Assembly (NCBI GenBank): GCA_021158405.1
Contig: JAGGUP010000118.1
Coordinates: 1-61,328 of the forward strand
Reading direction: 5' to 3'
DNA: 61,328 bases
Origin: Bacteroidales bacterium
GTDB taxonomy: Bacteria > Bacteroidota > Bacteroidia > Bacteroidales > UBA12170
This document shows positions 53,837 through 61,328 of this stretch, piece by piece. The notes beneath the pieces are model-generated. The model was given only the letters and a program-made list of their open reading frames with translations. It was not told the DNA's origin and did no database searches. Every line of letters starts with the position of its first letter. The stretch's first letter is position 1. Made by a program: the position numbers and the translations under genes.

Positions 53837-54868
53837 ATGCAACGAAACCCCTTGCCCGATTTACTAAAAGGATTTGCCGTATTCCTTATTATTCCTGTTC
53901 ATATTCTGGAAACATTTATCGATTATCCTGGTAGGGAAAGCTTATTCGGTAAAACCCTTTTATTACTCGGCGGTCCCATTGCAGTGCCCATTTTTATGGT
54001 GGTAATGGGTTATTTTGTTGCAATAAGCAAAAAAAACACGGCACAGAATATTTTCAGGGGAATGCTTATTTTTTTGCTCGGTTTTTTATTAAACATAGGA
54101 TTGAATTTTCATTTGCTCTTAAAAATTAAGTTTGAAGGTTGGCAACTTGATCCGCTACAATATATTTTTGGCGTTGATATTTTTTATTTGGCAGGATTAA
54201 GTATCATTCTCCTTTCTGTTTTAAAAAACATTAAAAAAGGTCAACAATGGATTACTCTGGCTCTCATTCTTTTCATTAGTGGGTCAACTGCATATTTAAA
54301 TAATCTATTGATGGTAACCGATAGAAATTATATCCTGCCTTTTATAGGAGGCGAATATTCTTGGTCCTATTTCCCACTATTTCCATGGTTAAGCTATCCA
54401 TTGATTGGTTTTTTATTCCAAAAGACAGAGCTCCAGATAAGACAATTTATTCAAAAGAGGAAAATAGTTTCAATTGCTATTCTATCATCCATACTCATTC
54501 TGGTGGCTTCTTTTTCCGGATATGGTATAAAATCAACAATCAACCTACCAGAATATTACCACCACACTTTTTTGTTTTTCCTATGGACATTGGGAGTAGA
54601 TGTATTATGGTTTCTATTACTCTGGTTTATAGCGCAAAAATTCGCTAAATTCCCACTAATTGTTTTTCTTCGATGGCTTGGGAAAAATATCACGGTTTTT
54701 TATGTTATCCAATGGCTCATTATTGGGAACATTGCAACTGCCATTTATCAAACACAACAACTTTCTACATTTGGATACTGGTTTGGAGCAATATTCCTGA
54801 TTACCATTTTTATAACTTTTCTTTACGAACAAATAAAAGTGAAGTATATCAAATCTGTTTCAAATTGA
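53837..54868 (+). CDS. acyltransferase-like multi-pass membrane protein (HGSNAT/DUF1624-like)
   Basis: 343 residues with about ten hydrophobic helices. NPLPDLLKGFAVFLIIPVHI matches the start of heparan-alpha-glucosaminide acetyltransferase-like and acyltransferase-3-like proteins (D-x-L-R/K-G, then a histidine). FLRWLGKNITVFYVIQWLII near the C-terminus is also typical. Such proteins transfer acyl groups across the membrane to glycans or lipids. Last gene of the operon, before a bidirectional terminator. Confidence 0.7.
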   Translation: MQRNPLPDLLKGFAVFLIIPVHILETFIDYPGRESLFGKTLLLLGGPIAVPIFMVVMGYFVAISKKNTAQNIFRGMLIFLLGFLLNIGLNFHLLLKIKFEGWQLDPLQYIFGVDIFYLAGLSIILLSVLKNIKKGQQWITLALILFISGSTAYLNNLLMVTDRNYILPFIGGEYSWSYFPLFPWLSYPLIGFLFQKTELQIRQFIQKRKIVSIAILSSILILVASFSGYGIKSTINLPEYYHHTFLFFLWTLGVDVLWFLLLWFIAQKFAKFPLIVFLRWLGKNITVFYVIQWLIIGNIATAIYQTQQLSTFGYWFGAIFLITIFITFLYEQIKVKYIKSVSN

Positions 54869-54954
54869 AAAATCTGATCGGATTTTTATCGAAATCGACG
54901 AAAAGTTAAATACAAATTTTAAATATAAACGTGAAAATTAAATTTCTCGAATAA

Positions 54955-54996
54955 AAGAGCCCTGATTCATTATCTATAATGAATCAGGACTCTCTT
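54955..54996. terminator. bidirectional hairpin terminator
   Basis: CCTGATTCATTAT (54961-54973) pairs with ATAATGAATCAGG (54976-54988), with GAG/CTC flanks. On the minus strand a short T-run follows (CTCTTTTATT), and on the plus strand CTCTCTTTCTT. It separates the operon from the convergent sigma-factor pair. Confidence 0.75.
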
Positions 54997-55007
54997 TCTT
55001 CTTAAGC

Positions 55008-55655
55008 CTACTCCTCTTTCCTCAATTCCTCCATATCCGCTATAATATCTTCTAATTTGCCAAATACTCGCCCATAAACCGAATACATATCCAATCGATA
55101 TATAGACCCAGTAAATACTGATAATAAAATAGCTATAAATGCTATAAACCCTAAAAGATATACAGGCATTCCAAAAAGCATTTGTAAATCTGGATACTTG
55201 TCCATAAGCTTTTCCGAGATTATTAGCCCCCAGTTCGAAAACCAAATTCCCACAATTGTCAGAATGAAAAAGGCAGGATATATAAAACGATAAATTTTAG
55301 TGTATCCAGCTATAACAGCTTTCAACCAATTATCCACCGATTTTAAATATTCGTAACTGCTTACATTTTTATCTATCTCACCCATTTTATTCATCTCTAA
55401 TTTACCAAATACTACAAGTATTACGAAGAGTAAAAAAAAGATTGCACCAATAATAGGGACTCCCGAAAAAGATGCAATAAGCCAAAATACAAGGCCTAAA
55501 GCAAGTACTCCCCAAAGGTTTATTTTAAATATTTTCACTAATTTATCGACTATATTTTTCGATTTTTGATTGTATAAATCGTTTAGTTTTGGCGCCACTA
55601 GGGCATCGCTTTGCAAAAAACCTTCTTTCCAAATTGTTTCAATTGACTTTTCCAT
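55008..55655 (-). CDS. membrane protein paired with ECF sigma factor (putative anti-sigma)
   Basis: 215 residues. A soluble N-terminal part (about 1-45, SIETIWKEGFLQSDALVAPK, LNDLYNQKSKNIVDKLVK) is followed by four hydrophobic helices (about 46-65, 68-85, 122-140, 160-185) and an acidic tail. The gene overlaps the sigma factor by 17 bases, the usual place for an anti-sigma factor, but no zinc-type motif is present. Function inferred only from position. Confidence 0.6.
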   Translation of the reverse strand: MEKSIETIWKEGFLQSDALVAPKLNDLYNQKSKNIVDKLVKIFKINLWGVLALGLVFWLIASFSGVPIIGAIFFLLFVILVVFGKLEMNKMGEIDKNVSSYEYLKSVDNWLKAVIAGYTKIYRFIYPAFFILTIVGIWFSNWGLIISEKLMDKYPDLQMLFGMPVYLLGFIAFIAILLSVFTGSIYRLDMYSVYGRVFGKLEDIIADMEELRKEE

Positions 55656-56130
55656 CTAATAATTTTTTTAAGCGTTCTTTTATTCGTTTAATTCGCACAC
55701 CAATATTATTGGAATTGGTGCCAATAATGATGGCGATTTCCTGGTAGGACTTTTCTTCAAGATAAAGCAAGATAACTGCCCTATCTACTTCAGACAGTTG
55801 TCTGATAGCATCATAAAGCAGATTAAGATCTTCATCGGCAAAAACATGACTGTCTTCAATTACATCTGCCGGCAGATAATCAGAAGCGAAATATTGATCC
55901 TTGTTTTTCTTTTTCTTGAGTAAAGTCAAACTCACATTTAAAGATATCCTATATACCCAAGTAGACCACTCCGACTGTTCCTTGAAGTTGTCTTTACTTT
56001 TCCAAATTTGTAAGGATACTTCTTGATAATAGTCCTCGAAATCTTCTTGGGTACTGGTATATGCCCTGCAAATCTTTATGATTATTCCGGCATAGGGTAA
56101 AATAAATGTTGTATAAAAATCGCTACTCAA
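55639..56130 (-). CDS. ECF-type RNA polymerase sigma factor
   Basis: 163 residues. Region 2 is at about 10-75 (EDFEDYYQEVSLQIWKSKD, EWSTWVYRISLNVSLTLLKK) and region 4 at about 105-155 (LSEVDRAVILLYLEEKSYQE, IAIIIGTNSNNIGVRIKRIK). It directs polymerase to an unknown regulon. The frame appears to start with TTG at 56130; no ATG is available before an upstream in-frame stop, so the start is uncertain. It overlaps the membrane protein gene downstream. Confidence 0.85.
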   Translation of the reverse strand: MSSDFYTTFILPYAGIIIKICRAYTSTQEDFEDYYQEVSLQIWKSKDNFKEQSEWSTWVYRISLNVSLTLLKKKKNKDQYFASDYLPADVIEDSHVFADEDLNLLYDAIRQLSEVDRAVILLYLEEKSYQEIAIIIGTNSNNIGVRIKRIKERLKKLLDGKVN

Positions 56131-56210
56131 TTTGTTTTTTCTTAATTAGTGGCTACAACAAAGAATTATTACACCATCATGAATATTTTATTATTAATCT
56201 GGCTTTCTAG

Positions 56211-57325
56211 TAATATGATTTTAAGCTGCCGCATATTTAATTGATTTATGATAAAAGAATCGGGTAACTCTCTTTGCGTTTTTTTTGCAAAAAAATCATA
56301 TGAGATTTTACATTTGATTTCATCTGTTTTTCATTCTTAGGTGATTGTTTTAGCCCTATCCCACTTTTTAAATCATTATTCAAATACTTATCTGGATTTA
56401 TTTCAGGAGAGTACGATGGAAGATAAAACAGCTCTATTCTATTTGTATTTTTCTCAACCCACTGTTTAACAAGCATACTGTGGTGCACTTTTAGATTATC
56501 CAATATTAGATAGATTTTTTTATTAGCACCTTTTATTAATCGCTTTAGAAATATTATAAGTCTTTGAGCATTCATAGTTCCATTATATGTCATAAACCTT
56601 ACCTTTCCTTGATTTGTTACTGTAGAAATCATATTAAGGGATATCCGTTTTGCCATTGTTGTTTTTGTAGGTGTTTGACCTATTTGAGCGTATGACCGCC
56701 CATAATGGCTTGTGTTTCGGATTCCTGTTTCATCTCCCCAATGTATTTCTGCATTTTCAACCTTTGCTTTCTTTACTATAGCTGGATACTCTTCAATTAA
56801 CCATTTTTGAACACTTTTAGCATTCTGCTCATAAGCTTTCTTTTTTGGTTTTTGTGGAGAAAAGCCCCATCGTTTAAGGTAAGTTCCCATTGTGCGTATT
56901 GCTATTTTGATATTGTATTGACGTTTTATAAGCTCAACAATAGCCTTCCTTGTCCATAATCCAAATGGTAACTTTAGCTGATCTGGCATTTTGTCAATTA
57001 TTATATTCTGAATCTCTTTTTCTTGCTTAGCACTCAATAATCGTCCTATACCTTCATCATGTCCTTGCTTTTGGTCTTTTAACCCCTTTATCCCATTATG
57101 ATTGTATCTTTTAACCCACTGATAAATTGTGTTCTTATGAATGTTTAATAAAATAGCTATCTCTTTTTGACTCTTCCTTTGTTTGTAAAGTTTTATTGCG
57201 ACAAGCCTTAATGCTTCTTTTTTCTCTTTTTTCGCATTGCGTAAATCATGTTTTTCCATGATACAAAGATTAGAAAAATATATTAATTAATCATATTATA
57301 AATAAACCGACTTAATATAATATTT
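56211..57325 (-). mobile_element. IS630-family insertion sequence (approximate ends)
   Basis: The transposase gene is flanked by weak inverted ends: TAATATGATTTTAAG (56211-56225) on the left and, inverted, AAATATTATATTAAG (57311-57325) on the right, matching at about 12 of 15 positions. A clear TA target duplication is not visible, so boundaries are provisional. It lies between the ECF sigma genes and the nrf cluster and could influence the latter's promoter region. Confidence 0.55.
56221..57259 (-). pseudogene. IS630-family transposase, probably inactive
   Basis: The frame encodes a helix-turn-helix front (IAILLNIHKNTIYQWVKRYN) and a DDE domain with D176 (HWGDETGIR) and D254 (LILDNLKVHH). 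The expected third acid in SPEINPD-E is K291 (codon AAG at 56389-56387), which should abolish catalysis. A frame change in an eight-A run (56279-56286) makes the frame end in KESYPILLS. In the other frame the family-typical tail VTRFFYHKSIKYAAA continues to a stop at 56221. Confidence 0.75.
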
Positions 57326-57608
57326 CGGAAAAAATTATTTTCTCAGGAATTTCATTTATTTTAGACTATCTTTTTCTGGATATAATCCTCAACTTTTATA
57401 TCAAAAGCACTCTTTATTTAGAATAATTATAAATTACATTTTTAAATGTTAAAAATATAACACTGTTACTTTTTTAACGCTATTTTCGCGGTATAAAGGT
57501 ATTTATGTACCTATTTACGTATCTGTCTATTTTATGAGTAAATAATAGGCATCATAAATAGTTTTAAAGCAAACTAAATTAGAAAGTCAATAAATAAAAC
57601 TTAAGCTT
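57260..57608 (+). promoter_or_regulatory. nrf upstream region with TGTTA-N6-TAACA palindrome and weak -7 box
   Basis: No gene is present in these 349 bases. TGTTA and TAACA form an inverted repeat at 57447-57462, the size of a CRP/FNR-family operator. A near -7 element, TATTTTCG (57481-57488), follows 18 bases later. GGTATTTATGTACC at about 57499-57513 is a further small palindrome. Control by a nitrosative-stress or anaerobic CRP/FNR-type regulator is an inference from position before nrf genes. Confidence 0.4.
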
Positions 57609-58943
57609 ATGAGATTAAAATCGTTCTTGTTTACAATGAGTTTCCTGATCCTTTCCACTTGGGCAATCAGTCAAACGGTGAACGTTGATGGGGAAATCCG
57701 TCCCCGCGCAGAATTTAGAAACGGATATAAGATATTACCCCTCGAAGATGCAAATTCTGCATTTGCGATTTCACAGCGGACACGCTTCAATGCATTCTAC
57801 GGCTCTACAACATTTAAAGCCTACATCAGTATGCAGGATATACGTGTTTGGGGAAATGTAAATCAGTTGGATGTTGGTGCTTATAATCAATTTGGTATCC
57901 ATCAAGCTTGGGGCGAATATTTTTTCAATGAAAGTTTCTCTTTTAAAGTGGGTCGACAAGAATTAGTCTACGACGATTCTCGAATCTTCGGTAATGTGGG
58001 TTGGGCTCAACAAGCCAGAGCACATGATTTAGGATTGTTGAAATACGAGAAGGATAATCTTAAACTTCACTTTGGTTTGGCTTTCAGTCAGAAAAACGAA
58101 GCTTTATTTGGTACAAACTATTACGCCTCTTATGTGGGTGAAGTCTATACTATGAATAAGAATTACAAAGCGATGCAGTTTGTATGGTTGCACACAAAAT
58201 TAGGTGATACTGGCCTAAGTTTCTTATTCTTAAATAATGGAATGGAATCTGTAACGACTACGGGTGCAACAGATGAGTTTAAAACTTTGTATAGTCAAAC
58301 TATTGGAGCTCGTTTAACACCAGCATTAGGACCTGTTAAACTAGCAACAGCATTTTACTATCAAATGGGTAAAGTTGGAAACGACAACTCTTCATTATCT
58401 GCACTCTACTTTGCACTCCAAGGTTCGATAAAAGCAGCTGAAAGTTCAACTATGATTGCAGGTTTTGAATATCTATCAGGAACCAGTTTAAAAGATAAAA
58501 CGGAGAATCCTAACGATTTAAAATCCTTCACTCCTCTTTACGGAACCAATCATAAATTTAATGGTCATATGGATTATTTCTTTGTGGGAAATCACGGAAA
58601 TAATGTGGGTTTAATTGATATTTATGCAACACTAAAGCACAAAATGAATAAGTGGTCGTTTTTTGCCACTCCTCATTACTTTATTGCTGCTGCCGATGTT
58701 ACTCAACCTTTAACTGGTGGCGGTTACGATAATTTGGATAAAGGATTAGGCTTAGAGGTCGACTTAGGTCTTAGTTATGCTCCACAAAAGGGCGTTGCCA
58801 TAAATTTCGGTCTCTCTCAAATGTTTGGAACAGAAACCCTTGCGTATATCCAAGGTTATTCAGCTACAAGTAATTATTCAAAAAGTGGAACTTGGGCCTA
58901 TCTTATGTTTACCTTCAAGCCAATTTTTTATACCAGCAAATAA
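57609..58943 (+). CDS. outer-membrane porin (alginate-export-like)
   Basis: 444 residues. A signal peptide (about 1-22, LILSTWAISQ) is followed by strands typical of alginate-export/OprD-like barrels: VNVDGEIRPRAEFRNGYKIL, ISQRTRFNAFYGSTTFKAYI, FSFKVGRQELVYDDSRIFGN. The C-terminus ends in a strand with aromatic residues (WAYLMFTFKPIFY). Twenty-six bases before nrfH, it may admit nitrite or formate to the periplasm (inference). Confidence 0.78.
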   Translation: MRLKSFLFTMSFLILSTWAISQTVNVDGEIRPRAEFRNGYKILPLEDANSAFAISQRTRFNAFYGSTTFKAYISMQDIRVWGNVNQLDVGAYNQFGIHQAWGEYFFNESFSFKVGRQELVYDDSRIFGNVGWAQQARAHDLGLLKYEKDNLKLHFGLAFSQKNEALFGTNYYASYVGEVYTMNKNYKAMQFVWLHTKLGDTGLSFLFLNNGMESVTTTGATDEFKTLYSQTIGARLTPALGPVKLATAFYYQMGKVGNDNSSLSALYFALQGSIKAAESSTMIAGFEYLSGTSLKDKTENPNDLKSFTPLYGTNHKFNGHMDYFFVGNHGNNVGLIDIYATLKHKMNKWSFFATPHYFIAAADVTQPLTGGGYDNLDKGLGLEVDLGLSYAPQKGVAINFGLSQMFGTETLAYIQGYSATSNYSKSGTWAYLMFTFKPIFYTSK

Positions 58944-58969
58944 ACGTTTACTAATCTAAATAAAACAGT

Positions 58970-59551
58970 ATGTCAAGCATTTTAAAAGCAATTTTACCTC
59001 CTCCCGGATGGCAGTTTACAGTGGCCATTGTAGCTGGTGTGCTTTTTGGTTTGGCGGTATATGTGCTTTACATTTCCAACGCGGGTTCCTATCTATCTAA
59101 CGACCCTAAAACCTGTATCAATTGTCATGTTATGAATCATGAATACGCCTCATGGTTCCATAGTTCGCATAGAGAAAATGCAAGCTGTAACGATTGCCAT
59201 GTTCCTCAAGACAACATCTTTAACACTTATTTCTTTAAAGCAAAAGATGGTTTAAGGCATGCTACCGTTTTTACATTACGACAAGAGCCTCAGGTAATTA
59301 GGATTAAAGAAGAAGGTGCCAAAGTGGTACAAAACAATTGTATTCGTTGTCATAACGAATTAATTACCGACCGCAAGATGTTATCCTATAACAAGTCTTT
59401 CGATCATTTCAGAACCAAAGGTCGCCAATGTTGGGAATGTCATAGAGAAGTGCCACACGGAAGGCTAAATAGTCTTTCTGCCGCGCCAGATGCACTAATA
59501 CCGGAAACTAAAAATCCTATTCCGGAATGGATTAAAAATATGGTTAAATAA
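58970..59551 (+). CDS. nrfH: cytochrome c nitrite reductase small subunit, quinol dehydrogenase (NrfH)
   Basis: 193 residues. An N-terminal membrane anchor (about 16-38, TVAIVAGVLFGLAVYVLYI) is followed by four CxxCH haem sites: CINCH, CNDCH, CIRCH and CWECH. NrfH of the NapC/NirT family oxidises menaquinol in the inner membrane and passes electrons to NrfA. It follows the porin gene after 26 bases and precedes nrfA by 22. The menC-menE genes here supply the quinone. Confidence 0.94.
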   Translation: MSSILKAILPPPGWQFTVAIVAGVLFGLAVYVLYISNAGSYLSNDPKTCINCHVMNHEYASWFHSSHRENASCNDCHVPQDNIFNTYFFKAKDGLRHATVFTLRQEPQVIRIKEEGAKVVQNNCIRCHNELITDRKMLSYNKSFDHFRTKGRQCWECHREVPHGRLNSLSAAPDALIPETKNPIPEWIKNMVK

Positions 59552-59573
59552 AAAAACTAAAAAATAATATATT

Positions 59574-61085
59574 ATGAGTACTCAAAGAAAACCAATAGTA
59601 AATTGGATAATATTTTTCGCCACAATAGTGGTGGTATTCTTTCTTGGTTTGTTGGCCTCGTCCATCACCGAAAGAAGATCAGAAGAGCCTGTTGCTTTAA
59701 AACCTCAGGTTGAAATAGCTCAGTTCGATCCCCGTAACGATGTTTGGGGAAAGAACTACCCAACACAACATGAATCTTGGGAAAAAACCGAAGAAGGTGA
59801 TTTCAGATCCAAGTACAATGGCAATGCCATGATTGATATGTTGGAAGTTGATCCAAGATTAGTCGTGATGTGGGCAGGATATGGCTTTTCTAAAGGCTAT
59901 AATCAAGGGAGAGGTCATCTTCATGCCATAGAAGATATTAGAAATATCTTAAGAACAGGCGGCCCAACAGGCGATAACGATGGGCCAATGCCTTCAACTT
60001 GTTGGACTTGTAAATCTCCCGACGTTCCTCGTATAATGAACGAAGGCGGTGTAACGGAATTTTATACAGGAAAATGGGCCAGATTAGGTGCTGAGATTGT
60101 GAATCCTATCGGTTGTGGCGATTGTCATAATAGCGAAACTATGGAACTTCAAATTTCTCGCCCAGCATTGGTAGAAGCCTTTGATAGACAAGGAAAAGAC
60201 ATTCAGGATGCTACACATAACGAAATGCGTTCTTTAGTATGCGCTCAGTGTCATGTGGAATATTATTTCGATAAGAAAAGAGAAGGTAGCGAAGGTGCTG
60301 CATATCTCACTTTCCCTTGGGACAACGGTACAAAAGTGGAAGAAATGGAATCGTATTACGATGCAAAACAATTTAAAGATTGGACGCATAAATTAAGTAA
60401 AGCACCAATGCTTAAAGCTCAGCATCCAGGATACGAAGTTTTTTCAATGGGAATCCATGGCGAAAGAGGTGTTAGTTGTGCCGATTGTCATATGCCTTAT
60501 ATGACTGAAGGTGGACGTAAATATACCGATCATCATATTCAATCACCATTGAATAACATTGAAAACTCTTGTATGGTTTGTCATAAAGAGAAAACTGAAA
60601 CTTTACTCAAAAACGTATACGATCGACAAGACAAGATTATTGAAAATCGCGATGAGCTAGAGAAATTATGTGTTCGCTTACATGTTGAAGCTAAAACAGC
60701 TTGGGATTTAGGTGCTACTGAAGATCAAATGAAAGACATCTTAATGGATATCCGTCATGCACAATGGCGCTGGGATTATGCTGCCGCTTCTCACGGAGGT
60801 TCTTTCCACGCTCCTGTTGAAATTTCTAGAGTTATTGCCACAGGTATTAACATTGCTCAAGAAGGCAGAATTAAACTTGCAAGACTACTTATGACCCTTG
60901 GTTATTCAGGAGAAGTTCCTTATCCAGATATTTCTACTAAAGCTAAAGCTCAGGAATTTATCGGAATGCCAATAGAAAAACTTATCAAGGAGAAAGAAGA
61001 GTTTAAGAAGAACTTGATACCAAAATGGGATAAAGAAGCACAAGAAAGAGAATCAAAAATGACAACAACTTACGTTAATAAATAA
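59574..61085 (+). CDS. nrfA: ammonia-forming cytochrome c nitrite reductase (NrfA)
   Basis: 503 residues with an N-terminal hydrophobic signal or anchor (about 10-28). The catalytic haem is bound by C143-W-T-C-K147, with lysine as axial ligand, and four CxxCH sites follow (CGDCH, CAQCH, CADCH, CMVCH). Active-site residues fit the family: QCHVEYYF (Tyr) and HPGYEVFSMGIHGERGVSCA. It reduces nitrite to ammonium with six electrons in the periplasm. Length is usual for the pentahaem enzyme. A hairpin follows it before the cytochrome c maturation gene. Confidence 0.96.
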   Translation: MSTQRKPIVNWIIFFATIVVVFFLGLLASSITERRSEEPVALKPQVEIAQFDPRNDVWGKNYPTQHESWEKTEEGDFRSKYNGNAMIDMLEVDPRLVVMWAGYGFSKGYNQGRGHLHAIEDIRNILRTGGPTGDNDGPMPSTCWTCKSPDVPRIMNEGGVTEFYTGKWARLGAEIVNPIGCGDCHNSETMELQISRPALVEAFDRQGKDIQDATHNEMRSLVCAQCHVEYYFDKKREGSEGAAYLTFPWDNGTKVEEMESYYDAKQFKDWTHKLSKAPMLKAQHPGYEVFSMGIHGERGVSCADCHMPYMTEGGRKYTDHHIQSPLNNIENSCMVCHKEKTETLLKNVYDRQDKIIENRDELEKLCVRLHVEAKTAWDLGATEDQMKDILMDIRHAQWRWDYAAASHGGSFHAPVEISRVIATGINIAQEGRIKLARLLMTLGYSGEVPYPDISTKAKAQEFIGMPIEKLIKEKEEFKKNLIPKWDKEAQERESKMTTTYVNK

Positions 61086-61109
61086 ATGTAAGCATTGATA
61101 ATCAAATGA

Positions 61110-61159
61110 AAAGCTATCCGTCAGGCTTTGACGAGAGTCGAACGCTAACGGATAGCTTT
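61110..61159 (+). terminator. 12-bp perfect stem-loop between nrfA and the maturation gene
   Basis: AAAGCTATCCGT (61110-61121) pairs with ACGGATAGCTTT (61148-61159) across a 26-base loop. No T-run follows. It may stop or attenuate transcription or stabilise the nrfA end of the message. Confidence 0.5.
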
Positions 61160-61179
61160 GTTAAAGAGGTAGTACACGT

Positions 61180-61328
61180 ATGACTAAAAGAAGATTATGG
61201 GAAAATAAATGGTCTTATAAAGAAGGTTTTATAATTGCTCTTGGCTTATTTCTAGCAGGGATTGCTATTGAATGGGCAAATGGCAACGCTCCTCTACCTG
61301 TATTAAATTATCCACAGAACCTAATCAC
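61180..61328 (+). CDS. cytochrome c biogenesis protein, CcsA/ResB-like (partial, runs off the end)
   Basis: From the ATG at 61180 the frame stays open to the window edge (49 codons). It shows a hydrophilic start (TKRRLWENKWSYKEGF) then a transmembrane helix (IIALGLFLAGIAIEWANGN). This and the place after nrfHA fit the first helix of a CcsB/ResB-type haem-handling protein needed for the haem sites of NrfH and NrfA. Only the start is seen. Confidence 0.55.
   Translation, partial: MTKRRLWENKWSYKEGFIIALGLFLAGIAIEWANGNAPLPVLNYPQNLI

Overview
The window looks like a chromosomal segment of a member of the phylum Bacteroidota. It is AT-rich, starts lack clear Shine-Dalgarno sequences, and many genes are preceded by the Bacteroidota -7 element TAnnTTTG 10-60 bases before the ATG. 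Several large secreted proteins end in type IX secretion (T9SS) sorting tails, and there are a TonB-dependent receptor with a carboxypeptidase-like N-terminus, BACON-type repeats and menaquinone genes. Periplasmic nitrite ammonification (nrfHA) indicates anaerobic or facultative respiration. Genus cannot be given from sequence alone.

Layout. 1-10 kb: end of a large surface protein, a YgjV-GNAT membrane protein, hydantoinase plus murB, menEC, ilvE, an orphan 2-oxoacid dehydrogenase E2, a DnaQ-like exonuclease and an FAH-family enzyme. 10-25 kb: two very large T9SS proteins (a beta-propeller type and a duplicated polysaccharide deacetylase), a 1.6-kb graveyard of fused pseudogene fragments, a VF530/ICMT pair and a penicillin-acylase-like lipoprotein. 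25-38 kb: a deleted group II intron directly behind the yidC terminator, yidC, a BACON lipoprotein, a GH3-serine hydrolase fusion facing a FucP-like sugar transporter, L28, a TonB-dependent receptor and purE. 38-46 kb: an amidohydrolase, an ATP-cone/Mrr-type nuclease, glpT-glpQ, an AGCS symporter and an HMA-AraC regulator.

46-55 kb is the most unusual part. It is a tight eight-gene operon: PqqD-like protein, ATP-grasp ligase, fold-type III PLP decarboxylase, urea transporter fused to an M23 peptidase, YaiO-like outer-membrane barrel, TPR protein, a small T9SS protein and an acyltransferase-like membrane protein. The decarboxylase starts with a YxxP segment resembling a RiPP leader. I propose this as a candidate undescribed amino-acid or peptide modification and envelope system; its product cannot be named from sequence.

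55-61 kb: an ECF sigma factor with a putative membrane partner, a damaged IS630 copy, and a porin-nrfH-nrfA cluster followed by the start of a cytochrome c maturation gene.

Intergenic regions carry several families of palindromes whose arms are made of short degenerate tandem repeats (period 8 in the clearest case). I saw no tRNA, rRNA or CRISPR array.
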